From Xylanibacter caecicola (GTDB lineage: Bacteria; Bacteroidota; Bacteroidia; Bacteroidales; Bacteroidaceae): DNA of 64,000 nucleotides. Below, one piece after another: positions 1 through 8,828 of this stretch. The stretch is from positions 124,001 through 188,000 of the forward strand of contig NZ_JABKKJ010000001.1 of NCBI RefSeq assembly GCF_013166515.1, in the 5' to 3' direction. Each line of letters begins with the position of its first letter. Position 1 is the first letter of the stretch. The position numbers and the translations under genes were made by a program. A model generated the notes under the pieces. The model worked only from the letters and a program-made list of their open reading frames with translations, ran no database searches and had not been told where the DNA came from.

Positions 1-2
1 GT

Positions 3-572
3 ATCGAGGCGCTGAGCGATTCGTTCATCAAGCTCTCTACGGAGAAGATAAAGGTGGACGTGATACACAAGGCAGTGGGACAGATTTCGGAGAGCGACGT
101 TACGCTTGCCGACGCTTCCGATGCAATCATCGTCGGTTTCCAGGTTCGTCCTTCGGGAGCCGCACGCAAGCTGGCGGAGCAGCAGGGTGTTGAGATAAAC
201 ACCTATTCGGTGATTTACGATGCCATTGAAGACGTGAAGTCGGCAATGGAAGGTATGCTCGACAAGGTTGTCAAAGAGGTTGTCACCGGACAGGTTGAGG
301 TGCGCGAGGTTTACCGCATATCCAAGGTCGGTACCGTTGCAGGTGCTTATGTGAGCGAAGGCAAGGTGCATCGTTCGGACAAGGCACGTCTGGTTCGCGA
401 CGGTATTGTGGTTCACACCGGTGAGATAAACGCTCTGAAGCGTTTCAAGGACGATGTCAAGGAGGTTGGCGTCAACTTCGAGTGTGGTATCAGCCTGGTC
501 AATTTCAATGACATACAGACCGGCGATATTATAGAGACATTCACGGAGATAGAGGTAAAGCAGAAATTGTAA
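3..572 (+). CDS. infB: Translation initiation factor IF-2, C-terminal part (5' end outside window)
   Basis: This is the last 189 codons of IF-2, the GTPase that brings initiator tRNA to the 30S ribosomal subunit. The reading frame is open from the left edge, so the gene begins outside the window; the GTG at 54 is an internal valine codon, not a start. The visible part covers the end of domain III ([20 protein letters not shown], with the GQISESDV...[11 protein letters not shown] stretch) and the C-terminal beta barrel that binds fMet-tRNA ([24 protein letters not shown]). The GTPase domain is not in the window. The suf operon follows on the same strand but has its own promoter, and a long hairpin repeat directly downstream may end transcription. 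Confidence 0.95.
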   Translation: MEALSDSFIKLSTEKIKVDVIHKAVGQISESDVTLADASDAIIVGFQVRPSGAARKLAEQQGVEINTYSVIYDAIEDVKSAMEGMLDKVVKEVVTGQVEVREVYRISKVGTVAGAYVSEGKVHRSDKARLVRDGIVVHTGEINALKRFKDDVKEVGVNFECGISLVNFNDIQTGDIIETFTEIEVKQKL

Positions 573-629
573 TACCTGTGCCTAAAGGCAGGACAGACCG
601 CGGTTGCATTCATTCCGCCTGTTTGTGAA

Positions 630-763
630 AAGGATATAAGAGAAGATAGGAGAAGATAAAGGGAAGATAAAAGACAAATGCCTTGTTGCTTGTTTCAAGA
701 CTATTGTCCTTTATCTCCCGTGGCGTAAGCCACATATCTTCTCCTATCTTCTTTTATATCCTT
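630..763. repeat. Family A hairpin repeat, copy A1
   Basis: Two 28-base arms (630-657 and 736-763) are inverted copies with one mismatch. One arm is purine-rich with repeated GATA and GGAGA units. A smaller hairpin, GTGGCGTAAGCCAC, sits just inside the right arm. Related copies lie near 4841, 6276, 36617, 38321 and 54183, each after a plus-strand gene. It could act as a terminator for infB, but no clean U tract follows. The rest of the 573-861 spacer shows nothing recognisable. Confidence 0.8.
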
Positions 764-861
764 ATCTTGTTTCTCGTTAAATAGAACTCACGCTATATAA
801 TAAGGTGTGGCGGCATGTCATGTTCCTTTGTAAAATATAACTGTATTTTTGAATTAAAACC

Positions 862-892
862 TTTGCATTACGCCCATTCTTTCGTAACTTTG
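862..892 (+). promoter_or_regulatory. Promoter of the suf operon
   Basis: TTTG at 862-865, a 19-base spacer and TAACTTTG at 885-892 match the Bacteroidetes primary sigma consensus exactly. Transcription should start near 898, giving a leader of about 180 bases before sufB that includes the perfect hairpin at 928-1029. Confidence 0.85.
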
Positions 893-927
893 CAACTTAA
901 AGGAGGGTGTGTCAAAATTCAACAGCT

Positions 928-1029
928 GTGCCATGTAGGGACATATTCTTGTATTTGTCCGCCTGTAACAATCTGAAAAATCAGTGGCTATATACCGGAC
1001 AAATACAAGAATATGTCCCTACATGGCAC
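928..1029. repeat. Family B inverted repeat in the sufB leader, copy B1
   Basis: Arms 928-961 and 996-1029 are perfect 34-base inverted copies separated by 34 bases. The core, GGGACATATTCTTGTATTTG, recurs in five other spacers. The left flank (about 903-923, with GGTGTGTCAAAATTCAAC) resembles the outer part of the nested element at 24147-24321. The element lies wholly between the promoter at 862-892 and the sufB start, so it would be transcribed as a very stable stem. Confidence 0.9.
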
Positions 1030-1076
1030 GGATGATTATTTATTCTGGCATACCTTCGAACAGTGGAAAGAAAGTA

Positions 1077-2537
1077 ATGGAGACCAAAAGCAGCGACAAG
1101 AACGAGTTTGTAAGGCAGGTGGCGGAGCAGAAATATGAGTTCGGCTTCACTACTGATGTGCATACCGAGATTATAGACAAGGGGCTGAACGAGGATGTTG
1201 TGCGCCTTATTTCGGCAAAGAAGCAGGAGCCGGAGTGGATGCTCGACTTCCGCCTTAAGGCATTCAGATACTGGCAGACACTTGAGCAGCCGTCATGGGC
1301 GCATGTCACTCTGCCGGAGATAGACTATCAGGCAATATCGTATTATGCCGACCCCATGGCGAAGAAAAAGGACGATGGAAAGCCGAAGGAGATAGACCCG
1401 GAACTGATGAAGACCTTCGACAAGCTCGGCATTCCACTTGAAGAGCGGCTCGCACTGAGCGGTGTCGCCGTGGATGCCATTATGGACTCGGTGTCCGTGA
1501 AGACGACTTTCAAGGAGAAACTGGCGGAGAAGGGCATCATATTCTGTTCCATCGGCGATGCCATACAGCAGCATCCCGATCTGGTGAAAGAATACCTCGG
1601 GTCGGTAGTTCCTTATCGTGACAACTTCTTTGCGGCACTCAACAGCGCTGTGTTCAGCGACGGTTCGTTCGTATATATACCAAAGGGCGTCCGCTGTCCT
1701 ATGGAGCTAAGCTCTTATTTCCGTATCAATGCGCGCAATACGGGGCAGTTCGAGCGCACGCTGATAGTTGCCGACGACGACTCGTATGTAAGCTATCTCG
1801 AGGGCTGTACGGCACCTATGAGGGACGAGAACCAGCTTCATGCCGCCATTGTGGAGATTGTCGTGAAGGACAATGCGGAGGTGAAGTACTCCACGGTGCA
1901 GAACTGGTATCCCGGCGATGAGAACGGAAAGGGCGGTGTGTTGAACCTCGTGACCAAGCGGGGAGAGCTTCGCGGCGTCAACAGCAAGCTCTCGTGGACT
2001 CAGGTAGAGACAGGTTCGGCTATTACATGGAAGTATCCTTCGTGTGTGTTGCGCGGCGACAACTCGCAGGCGGAGTTCTATTCCGTGGCGGTGACGAACA
2101 ACTGGCAGGAGGCGGACACGGGCACCAAGATGATACACATGGGGAAAAATACAAAGAGCACGATTATAAGCAAGGGTATCAGTGCCGGTCACAGCCAGAA
2201 CTCTTACCGTGGTCTGGTGCGCGCGACGTCGAACGCCGACAACGCCCGTAACTACAGTTCGTGCGACAGTCTGCTGCTCGGCAGCGACTGCGGGGCGCAT
2301 ACCTTCCCTTATATGGACATACACAACGACACTGCGGTGGTGGAACACGAAGCCACTACGAGCAAAATCAGCGAGGACCAGCTTTTCTATTGCAATCAGA
2401 GGGGCATTCCTACGGAACAGGCTGTAGGGCTTATCGTTAACGGATATGCTAAGGATGTGCTCAACAAACTGCCCATGGAGTTTGCCGTGGAGGCGCAGAA
2501 ACTCCTGTCTGTGTCGCTGGAAGGAACGGTTGGATGA
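1077..2537 (+). CDS. sufB: Fe-S cluster assembly protein SufB
   Basis: SufB is the scaffold subunit of the cytoplasmic SufBCD complex, on which iron-sulfur clusters are built before transfer to apoproteins. The 486-residue product has the usual SufB length and its conserved C-terminal core ([24 protein letters not shown] stretch, followed by [23 protein letters not shown]). The reading frame is open back to 984, but those extra codons are encoded by the right arm of the hairpin repeat; the ATG at 1077 is preceded by GGAAAG and opens a normal SufB N terminus ([12 protein letters not shown]). It is the first gene of sufBCD, with sufC 86 bases downstream. Confidence 0.95.
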   Translation: METKSSDKNEFVRQVAEQKYEFGFTTDVHTEIIDKGLNEDVVRLISAKKQEPEWMLDFRLKAFRYWQTLEQPSWAHVTLPEIDYQAISYYADPMAKKKDDGKPKEIDPELMKTFDKLGIPLEERLALSGVAVDAIMDSVSVKTTFKEKLAEKGIIFCSIGDAIQQHPDLVKEYLGSVVPYRDNFFAALNSAVFSDGSFVYIPKGVRCPMELSSYFRINARNTGQFERTLIVADDDSYVSYLEGCTAPMRDENQLHAAIVEIVVKDNAEVKYSTVQNWYPGDENGKGGVLNLVTKRGELRGVNSKLSWTQVETGSAITWKYPSCVLRGDNSQAEFYSVAVTNNWQEADTGTKMIHMGKNTKSTIISKGISAGHSQNSYRGLVRATSNADNARNYSSCDSLLLGSDCGAHTFPYMDIHNDTAVVEHEATTSKISEDQLFYCNQRGIPTEQAVGLIVNGYAKDVLNKLPMEFAVEAQKLLSVSLEGTVG

Positions 2538-2623
2538 CACCTTTGGCAGTACTGCACATTGTCTTATATATATAAAGAGTATATTTTCTTAATGCTTAAC
2601 TCTTAATTCTTAATTACAGAAAG

Positions 2624-3376
2624 ATGTTAGAAGTAAAAGACCTTCACGCCAAAATAGGCGACAAAGAGATACTGAGAGGCATAAGTCTGACGATAAACGA
2701 CGGTGAGACTCATGCCATAATGGGACCCAACGGGTCGGGTAAATCGACGCTGAGCGCCGTACTTGTGGGCAATCCCCTTTACGAAGTGACAGGCGGAACA
2801 GTTACTTTCAACGGCAAGAACCTGCTTGACATGAAGCCCGAAGACCGTGCACACGAGGGGCTTTTCCTGTCTTTCCAGTATCCGGTGGAAATCCCCGGCG
2901 TGTCGATGACCAACTTCATGCGCGCTGCTATAAACGAGAAACGTGCTTACGAAGGTCTTGAACCGCTCAATGCGGCGGACTTTCTTAAGCTGATGCGCGA
3001 GAAACGTAAGATTGTGGAGCTTGATACCAAGCTCACAAACCGTTCGGTCAACGAGGGCTTCAGTGGCGGAGAGAAGAAGAGAAACGAGATTTTCCAGATG
3101 GCAATGCTTGAGCCTAAGCTCGCGATACTTGACGAGACGGACTCCGGTCTGGATGTCGATGCGATGCGTATCGTTGCCGAAGGTGTAAACAAACTGCGCA
3201 CGCCGCAATCGAGTTGCATTGTCATAACCCACTACGACCGTCTTCTCGACATGATACGTCCGGACGTCGTGCATGTCCTTTACAAGGGTCGTATCGTCAA
3301 GACGGCAGGTCCCGAGCTTGCGAAAGAGATACAGCAGCGTGGCTTCGACTGGATAAAAGCCGAGTCGGAGAGCTGA
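2624..3376 (+). CDS. sufC: Fe-S cluster assembly ATPase SufC
   Basis: SufC is the ABC-type ATPase of the SufBCD scaffold; ATP hydrolysis is coupled to cluster assembly in the cytoplasm, not to transport. The 250-residue protein has Walker A GPNGSGKST (residues 34-42), the SufC signature FSGGEKKRNEI (about residue 145), Walker B LAILDETDSGLD (about residue 165) and the switch histidine in VITHYDRLL. Length is typical. It lies between sufB and sufD with short gaps, consistent with one transcript. Confidence 0.95.
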   Translation: MLEVKDLHAKIGDKEILRGISLTINDGETHAIMGPNGSGKSTLSAVLVGNPLYEVTGGTVTFNGKNLLDMKPEDRAHEGLFLSFQYPVEIPGVSMTNFMRAAINEKRAYEGLEPLNAADFLKLMREKRKIVELDTKLTNRSVNEGFSGGEKKRNEIFQMAMLEPKLAILDETDSGLDVDAMRIVAEGVNKLRTPQSSCIVITHYDRLLDMIRPDVVHVLYKGRIVKTAGPELAKEIQQRGFDWIKAESES

Positions 3377-3466
3377 TTTTCATAGTCCGAATACCTATTT
3401 CCCGTGGTCCGAAGGACTTCTTTTTCGTCCCGGGAAGACGTATTCCTTATCAATGGAGAATATAAG

Positions 3467-4813
3467 ATGCAAAGCGAGAAACAATATATAGACCTCTACG
3501 GCAGTTGCCGTGACATGCTGTTCAGTCACAGTGCGGACGTGATGAACGCCGTGCGCGACGGAGCCTTTGCCGATTTCAGCAGACAGGGGCTGCCCACTCG
3601 CAAGGTGGAACGCTACAAATATACCGACATGCAATCATTGTTCGCTCCCGACTACGGTCTGAACATCAACCGGCTGGACATTCCTGCCAATCCATACGAG
3701 GCTTTCAAGTGCGATGTTCCCAATCTCAGTACATCGCTTTACTTTATTCTTAACGACGGATTTTACGACAAGGCACTGCCCAAGGGAGGGCTTCTTCCCG
3801 ACGGAGTGATCATCGGTTCGCTTTGCAAGGAAGCAGCAAAAAATCCCGATTTCATCGCAAAATATTACTCTAAAATAGCCAAAACGACTGAAGATCCGAT
3901 AACTGCGCTCAACACAATGCTGGCGCAAGACGGTCTTTTTATTTATGTTCCGCGCGGTGTGAAGGTAGACCGTGCCGTGCAGGTTATAAACATCCTGCGT
4001 TCGGATGTCGACCTGATGATAAACCGCCGTGTGCTCATCGTTGTGGAAGAGGGCGCCGAGATAAAGCTGCTCTTCTGCGACCATGCTATGGACGACCGCC
4101 GTTTCCTCACCACACAGGTCATCGAAGCGTATGTGGCGGATAATGCCTCGCTCGACCTGTACTGCCTTGAGGAAACCCATGCAAAGAATACCCGTGTGAG
4201 CAACGTGTACATAGAGCAGCAGGCAAACAGCCGTGTAAACCACAATATCATAACCCTTCACAACGGTGTAACACGCAACCGTACCGACCTCATCTTCCGT
4301 GGTGAGGGCGCGGAGTGCAACTTATCCGGATGCGTAATTGCCGACAAGGAACAGCATGTGGACAACAACACGCTCATAGAGCACCGTGTTCCCCACTGCA
4401 CAAGCAACGAACTGTACAAGTATGTGCTTGACGGTAAGGCTGTGGGAGCATTTGCCGGTCGTGTGCTCGTGCATCACGGGGCGCAGCAGACATCGTCTGT
4501 CATGAACAACCGGAACCTGTGTGCCACGAAAGAAGCACGCATGTACACCCAGCCCATGCTTGAGATTTACGCCGATGATGTGAAGTGTGCCCATGGCAGT
4601 ACAGTGGGACAGCTCAACGATGCGGCTCTTTTCTACATGCGCCAGCGTGGCATCAGCCTGAAGGAAGCCCGTCTGCTGTTGCAGTTCGCGTTTGCTAATG
4701 AAGTGATAGACGGCATCAGGCTCGAGCCTCTGCGCGACCGTCTGCACTATCTGGTGGAGAAGCGTTTCCGTGGTGAACTGAGCCGTTGCGAGGGCTGCAA
4801 GCTGTGTAAGTGA
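3467..4813 (+). CDS. sufD: Fe-S cluster assembly protein SufD
   Basis: SufD is the SufB paralogue that completes the SufBCD scaffold and is needed for iron entry. The 448-residue product has the variable N-terminal helical part and the shared beta-helix core, ending with the family's GQLNDAALFYMRQRGIS and FANEVIDGI segments. The ATG at 3467, preceded by GGAG, is preferred over an upstream in-frame start at 3404, which would add 21 residues with no family resemblance. The C terminus has a CEGCKLCK cysteine cluster (three cysteines in the last nine residues), which could bind metal; that is only an inference. Confidence 0.93.
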   Translation: MQSEKQYIDLYGSCRDMLFSHSADVMNAVRDGAFADFSRQGLPTRKVERYKYTDMQSLFAPDYGLNINRLDIPANPYEAFKCDVPNLSTSLYFILNDGFYDKALPKGGLLPDGVIIGSLCKEAAKNPDFIAKYYSKIAKTTEDPITALNTMLAQDGLFIYVPRGVKVDRAVQVINILRSDVDLMINRRVLIVVEEGAEIKLLFCDHAMDDRRFLTTQVIEAYVADNASLDLYCLEETHAKNTRVSNVYIEQQANSRVNHNIITLHNGVTRNRTDLIFRGEGAECNLSGCVIADKEQHVDNNTLIEHRVPHCTSNELYKYVLDGKAVGAFAGRVLVHHGAQQTSSVMNNRNLCATKEARMYTQPMLEIYADDVKCAHGSTVGQLNDAALFYMRQRGISLKEARLLLQFAFANEVIDGIRLEPLRDRLHYLVEKRFRGELSRCEGCKLCK

Positions 4814-4840
4814 TGGCGCAAGGCAGCCGGAGGCTTGTTA

Positions 4841-4977
4841 AAAGGAGATACGTGAAGATATAAGGAGATACGTGAAGATAAGGGACGTATGCTTTATTAC
4901 AAATTCAGGGACATTCGTCTTTTATCTTTCGTGGCTTTAGCCACATAACTTCCCCTGACTTCTTTTATCTTCGTATA
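4841..4977. repeat. Family A hairpin repeat, degenerate copy A2
   Basis: A purine-rich left half containing the repeated unit AGGAGATACGTGAAGATA faces a pyrimidine-rich right half, with the internal hairpin GTGGCTTTAGCCAC near 4931. The arms pair less well than in other copies. It fills the 204-base gap between sufD and sufS, which could partly uncouple sufS from sufBCD. Confidence 0.65.
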
Positions 4978-5017
4978 TTTAATATAAAACACCGATACAT
5001 CCGATAAAAGATTTATT

Positions 5018-6232
5018 ATGTACGATATAAATAAGGTAAGAGAAGACTTCCCGATATTGTCAAGGACTGTTTACGATCGTCCGCTGGTATATCTCGACAA
5101 TGCCGCCACCACGCAGAAACCACGTGTGGTCGTAGAGTCGATAATGGAAGAGTATTATAATGTGAATGCCAACGTTCACCGCGGCGTTCACTATTTGTCG
5201 CAACAGGCGACCGACCTGCACGAGGCTTCGCGCGAGACGGTGCGCCGGTTTATCAACGCCCGTTCGACAAGCGAGATAATATTTACGCGCGGTACGACCG
5301 AAAGCATAAACCTCGTGGCGTCTTCCTACTGCGATGCGTTCATGAACGAGGGTGACGAGGTGATTGTCTCCGTCATGGAACACCATTCCAATATCGTGCC
5401 CTGGCAGTTGCAGGCAACACGCAAGGGAATAGTAATACGCGTCATTCCGATGGACGACAGGGGAGAACTCATGCTCGATGAGTATGAGAAACTGTTTAAT
5501 GAGAAGACACGTATGGTGAGCGTGGCACATGTCAGCAACGTGCTCGGAACGGTCAATCCGGTGAAGGAAATGGCACGTATCGCCCATGCTCACGGTGTGC
5601 CTTTCATGCTTGACGGTGCCCAGAGCGCTCCTCACTTTGCCGTTGACATGCAGCAGCTCGACTGCGATTTCTTTGCACTGAGCGGTCACAAACTCTACGG
5701 TCCCACGGGTGTGGGCGTTCTCTATGGCAAGGAAGAGTGGCTCGACAGACTTCCGCCGTATCAGGGTGGGGGCGAGATGATAGACAATGTAAGTTTTGAA
5801 AAGACTACGTTCGAGCGCCTCCCGTTCAAGTTCGAGGCAGGAACGCCCGACTATGTTGCCACCAACGGGCTGGCAAAAGCCATAGACTACGTCACTGCTC
5901 TCGGCATGGACAATATCGAGAAGCATGAACGCGAGCTTACAAAATATGTCATGGAGAAGATGAAAAACATCGATGGAATGGCTGTTTTTGGCACTTCCGA
6001 GCATAAAGACGCCGTCATTTCATTCCTTGTCGGCAACATACACCATCTCGACATGGGGACCCTGCTCGACCGTCTCGGCATTGCCGTGCGCACCGGTCAT
6101 CATTGTGCGCAGCCCCTTATGCATCGTCTCGGCATACAGGGCACCGTCCGTGCGTCTTTCGCACTGTACAACACGAAAGACGAGATAGACGCCCTTATAG
6201 CCGGAATAGAGCGCGTCAGCCGCATGTTCTGA
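5018..6232 (+). CDS. sufS: Cysteine desulfurase SufS
   Basis: This pyridoxal-phosphate enzyme removes sulfur from cysteine, giving alanine and a protein persulfide that feeds SufBCD. The 404-residue protein is a full-length class V aminotransferase. The PLP lysine is K225 in SGHKLYGPTGVG, and the persulfide cysteine is C363 in RTGHHCAQP; the short loop around that cysteine is typical of group II (SufS) enzymes, not IscS. No sufE or sufU partner lies nearby. It is the last suf gene and is followed by a family A hairpin. Confidence 0.95.
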   Translation: MYDINKVREDFPILSRTVYDRPLVYLDNAATTQKPRVVVESIMEEYYNVNANVHRGVHYLSQQATDLHEASRETVRRFINARSTSEIIFTRGTTESINLVASSYCDAFMNEGDEVIVSVMEHHSNIVPWQLQATRKGIVIRVIPMDDRGELMLDEYEKLFNEKTRMVSVAHVSNVLGTVNPVKEMARIAHAHGVPFMLDGAQSAPHFAVDMQQLDCDFFALSGHKLYGPTGVGVLYGKEEWLDRLPPYQGGGEMIDNVSFEKTTFERLPFKFEAGTPDYVATNGLAKAIDYVTALGMDNIEKHERELTKYVMEKMKNIDGMAVFGTSEHKDAVISFLVGNIHHLDMGTLLDRLGIAVRTGHHCAQPLMHRLGIQGTVRASFALYNTKDEIDALIAGIERVSRMF

Positions 6233-6275
6233 TAGTTATTGTCTGTTGAGAGATGGTATATGGGGTTAATAAAGT

Positions 6276-6414
6276 AGATATAAGGGAAGATAGGAGAAGG
6301 TATGTGGCTCGCGCCACGGGAGATAAAGGACAATACTCTTGTAACAATCAACCGGACATTTGTCCTTTATCTCCACTTATTTTCCTCTATCTCCTCCTAT
6401 CTCCCTTTATCTTA
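6276..6414. repeat. Family A hairpin repeat, copy A3
   Basis: A purine-rich left arm (starting about 6276) and pyrimidine-rich right arm (ending 6414) surround an internal GTGGCTCGCGCCAC hairpin and a GATAAAGGACA/TGTCCTTTATC pair. It lies between the convergent sufS and the minus-strand gene at 6412, so it may serve as a two-way terminator. Confidence 0.75.
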
Positions 6415-6699
6415 AACCCCACTCTTTTTGCATTTCTTCACCGCCACGACAAACCATGCAAACATCAGCGCGCGCACTGCAAACGGCATTTCCATGGGCA
6501 GCACACCGGCAAGAAATGTCGTCTGAGCCTCTGTTAGCAGCCATCCCTGGCGCACGCTCACGTTCTTTTCGAGCACTTGAGAATAGTAGCGGCATACGAT
6601 ACGCATGGGTGCGTTCACCTTATTTATTATATACTTCATGGTCTCGGTAGTGAATTTATTGTCCGAAAAACTTGTTTCAAGCACCATATTCTTTTCCAT
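6412..6699 (-). CDS. Small conserved protein of unknown function
   Basis: A 95-residue protein. The coherent part starts at MKYIINKVNAPMRIV and is followed by CRYYSQVLEKNVSVRQGWLL and a hydrophobic second half (FLAGVLPMEMPFAVRALMFAWFVVAV) that could form one or two membrane helices, ending in a basic KKCKK. Composition and codon use look like a real gene, and the overall pattern resembles small Bacteroidales proteins of unknown function, from memory only. The first methionine is at 6699; an alternative start is M21 (6639). It is divergent from rnhB. No function is proposed. Confidence 0.6.
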   Translation of the reverse strand: MEKNMVLETSFSDNKFTTETMKYIINKVNAPMRIVCRYYSQVLEKNVSVRQGWLLTEAQTTFLAGVLPMEMPFAVRALMFAWFVVAVKKCKKSGV

Positions 6700-6803
6700 A
6701 GATCTGTTGTTTTATGAGTTTATTGTTTCTGATTGCAAAATAAACGTCCTTTTGTGCACAATAAGTTCAACGTTGAAACGTTATTAGTTAAATAACGTAA
6801 AAA

Positions 6804-6811
6804 TATCTTTG
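6804..6811 (+). promoter_or_regulatory. Probable -7 element for rnhB
   Basis: TATCTTTG matches TAnnTTTG and would give a leader of about 18 bases before the rnhB ATG at 6835. No convincing TTTG sits 19-20 bases upstream, so the site is only half supported. Confidence 0.45.
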
Positions 6812-6834
6812 AGAATTCCCAAAACAATATATAA

Positions 6835-7455
6835 ATGTTAAAAAACAAGTATTTCGACGGCGTGATAGAAGCAGGATGCGACGAGGCAGGACGCGGATGT
6901 CTTGCCGGTAGCGTGTATGCTGCGGCGGTGATATTACCGGAAGGATATGAGAATGCCGAACTGAACGACTCGAAGAAGCTGACGTCGCGTAAGCGTAACG
7001 AACTTCGCAGCGTTATAGAACGAGATGCCGTGGCGTGGGCTGTGGGCATTGTTACGCCCGATGAAATCGATAAAATCAATATCCTCAACGCCAGTTTTCT
7101 TGCCATGCACCGTGCCCTCGACGCACTGAAAGTGCGTCCGGAAGCGGTTATAGTAGACGGCAATCGCTTCAAGCCCTATCATACATTGCCCTATGCCACC
7201 ATTGTCAAGGGCGACGGAAAGTATCTGTCGATAGCGGCGGCAAGTATCCTTGCCAAGACATATCGCGACGATTATATGGAACGCCTGCATGCCGAATATC
7301 CGCAATACGACTGGAAAGGCAACAAGGGTTATCCCACCCGTCACCACCGCGAGGCGATACGCCGTTTCGGCGTGACGCCGTATCATCGTATGAGCTATAA
7401 CCTTCTTGGCGATGCCGAACCGATGTTGCCATTTGCCGAAGAGGCTGGCGTTTAA
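6835..7455 (+). CDS. rnhB: Ribonuclease HII
   Basis: RNase HII cuts the RNA strand of RNA-DNA hybrids and nicks at single ribonucleotides in DNA, using two metal ions. The 206-residue protein has the catalytic motif GCDEAGRGCLAG with D16 and E17, the NDSKKL motif, the VDGN motif with the third acidic residue, and the SIAAASILAKTYRD segment. Length is normal. It stands alone between a divergent small gene and a WYL regulator 77 bases downstream. Confidence 0.95.
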   Translation: MLKNKYFDGVIEAGCDEAGRGCLAGSVYAAAVILPEGYENAELNDSKKLTSRKRNELRSVIERDAVAWAVGIVTPDEIDKINILNASFLAMHRALDALKVRPEAVIVDGNRFKPYHTLPYATIVKGDGKYLSIAAASILAKTYRDDYMERLHAEYPQYDWKGNKGYPTRHHREAIRRFGVTPYHRMSYNLLGDAEPMLPFAEEAGV

Positions 7456-7493
7456 GATCTTTAAGGACTTTAAAGACCTTAAGGACCTTAAAG
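7455..7493. repeat. Short interspersed TTTAAGGAC / TTTAAAGAC repeats
   Basis: Four near-repeats of a 9-10 base unit (CTTTAAGGA, CTTTAAAGAC, CTTAAGGAC, CTTAAAG) follow the rnhB stop codon. Units are partly palindromic, so the tract can fold on itself. Its role is unknown. Confidence 0.6.
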
Positions 7494-7532
7494 CCCCTAA
7501 AAAGCATTGCCCCAACCCCAATTCCTCCCACC

Positions 7533-8432
7533 ATGCGACACGACAAACTTGAACGCGAGCTACATCTGCTCCTGCTGCTTACAGACAACCACACGCTGAC
7601 AATAGAAAAGCTGTGTGATAAGGTTGGCATATCCCGCCGTAACCTTTACTACTATCTCGAGTTCTTCCGCGACACCGGCTTTGAGGTCTACAAACGCGGC
7701 AAGGTGTACTGCATCGACCGCTCTTCGCCTTTCTTCGGGCGTCTGGTGGAGCGTGTGTCGTTTACCGATGACGAGGCGGTGCTGATGCGCCGGTTGCTCG
7801 ACAAGGTTTCGGGCAACAATGCCGTAGTGGAAAACCTCAAGCGCAAGATGGACCGTTTTTACGATTTTGACATTCTTGACAGTGGCGAGATGCGCGAGCA
7901 GACAGCCCACAATGTCAGCATTCTGCACGAGGCTATAAAGACAAAGCGTCAGGTGTTGCTACGCAACTATTCGTCGCCTCACAGCAATACGTGTCGTGAC
8001 CGTCTTGTAGAACCGTTTATGCTGATGAACGGCAACAACGAGGTGCGCTGTCACGAACCGGCGTCGGGCATGAACAAGACATTCAAGGTGGCGCGCATGG
8101 AGGATGTTACGCTTCTTGAACAGCCGTGGCAACATGAAGCAGGGCATCGCCGCATGTATACCGACATCTTTATGTTTAGCGGCGAGGAGCTGTTTCCCGT
8201 GAGCCTATCCCTCGGTTCGCTGTCGTATAATGTCCTGAAAGAGGAATACCCGTCGGCATCCAAGCATATAACTCCCGCCGGTGACATGCGCTGGCATCTG
8301 TCTCTTAACGTGTGCAGCCATGCCGGCATAGGCAGGTTCGTGCTCGGGCTTTACGAAGACATAGAGGTGCTTGGCGACGATGATTTCAAGGCGTATCTCA
8401 GGGATAAAATCATGCGAATGGTATGCCGTTGA
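7533..8432 (+). CDS. WYL-domain transcriptional regulator
   Basis: A 299-residue cytoplasmic protein. Residues about 1-60 form an N-terminal helix-turn-helix (LTIEKLCDKVGISRRNLYYYLEFFRDTGFEV), and the rest is a WYL-type ligand-binding domain with the LVEPFMLMNGNNEVRCHEP strand and a C-terminal part (LSLNVCSHAGIGRFVLGLYEDIEVLGDDDFKAYL) of the WCX type. Such proteins usually sense a small ligand or nucleic acid and regulate nearby genes. Its closest neighbours are rnhB and the hairpin-filled spacer, so no target is evident. Confidence 0.85.
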   Translation: MRHDKLERELHLLLLLTDNHTLTIEKLCDKVGISRRNLYYYLEFFRDTGFEVYKRGKVYCIDRSSPFFGRLVERVSFTDDEAVLMRRLLDKVSGNNAVVENLKRKMDRFYDFDILDSGEMREQTAHNVSILHEAIKTKRQVLLRNYSSPHSNTCRDRLVEPFMLMNGNNEVRCHEPASGMNKTFKVARMEDVTLLEQPWQHEAGHRRMYTDIFMFSGEELFPVSLSLGSLSYNVLKEEYPSASKHITPAGDMRWHLSLNVCSHAGIGRFVLGLYEDIEVLGDDDFKAYLRDKIMRMVCR

Positions 8433-8501
8433 TGGGCGTTTTGTTTCCTTCTTATATGACGCGAGTTCGGGATAACGGACATCCAAACATATCCTCCTCA
8501 T

Positions 8502-8687
8502 AGGGACACATTTTTCACTTCGTTCAACAACACGTCTTGTATCTGTCCGCACGCCTCATAGAGGCGTTCAGATAAGAAGTCAAGGTCTTCAATACAAATG
8601 CCTTGTCGTTTGGTCATTTTTATCTGTATGAACGGTATAAGGAACGCCTCTATGAGGCGTGCGGACAGATACAAGAATGTGTCCCTA
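8502..8687. repeat. Family B inverted repeat with inner GCACGCCTCATAGAGGCG module, copy B3
   Basis: Arms 8536-8569 and 8642-8675 are perfect 34-base inverted copies that read CTTGTATCTGTCCGCACGCC and continue into a module that is itself nearly palindromic (GCCTCATAGAGGC). The outer GGGACAC / GTGTCCC ends pair only after a 23-base interruption on the left. It lies between the WYL gene and family C hairpins in a 396-base spacer without genes. Confidence 0.85.
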
Positions 8688-8697
8688 CTCTGTTGGA

Positions 8698-8812
8698 GAC
8701 ATCCTGATAATCAGAATGATACCTTTTACAATCTAAAAGACCACCTTTTGGAGTGCAAAAGGCGGTCTTTTAGCATGCAATATGCCGTCTTTCAGAACGC
8801 AAAAGACGGCAT
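8698..8812. repeat. Family C double hairpin, copy C1
   Basis: After a lead module (CCTGATAATCAGAATGATACC), two hairpins follow: 8733-8773 (CTAAAAGACC ... GGTCTTTTAG) and 8782-8812 (ATGCCGTCTTT ... AAAGACGGCAT). The same modules in varying order occur near 20113, 38150 and 59579. The second hairpin ends 16 bases before the stop of the minus-strand M6 gene, where it could help terminate transcription. Confidence 0.75.
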
Positions 8813-8828
8813 GTTGTTTTGTGGTGTG

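Noticed and set aside
630..763. Riboswitch upstream of the suf operon
   Set aside because: The fold is a long perfect-type hairpin shared with other spacers and lies before the suf promoter, so it is not part of the suf transcript.
984..1076. In-frame N-terminal extension of sufB by 31 codons
   Set aside because: The extra codons are made by the right arm of the family B hairpin, have no SufB resemblance and lack a ribosome binding site; the ATG at 1077 fits the family.
1707..2540. Long open frame antisense to sufB (and similar frames opposite sufS at 5060-6004, M6 copy 1 at 9838-10872 and the 1227-residue gene at 49872-50933)
   Set aside because: They mirror strong codon bias of the coding strand, have no start signals and show no recognisable protein features.
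7455..7493. CRISPR array or tandem operator at the TTTAAGGAC repeats
   Set aside because: The units are 9-10 bases with no spacers of constant length and no cas gene in the window.
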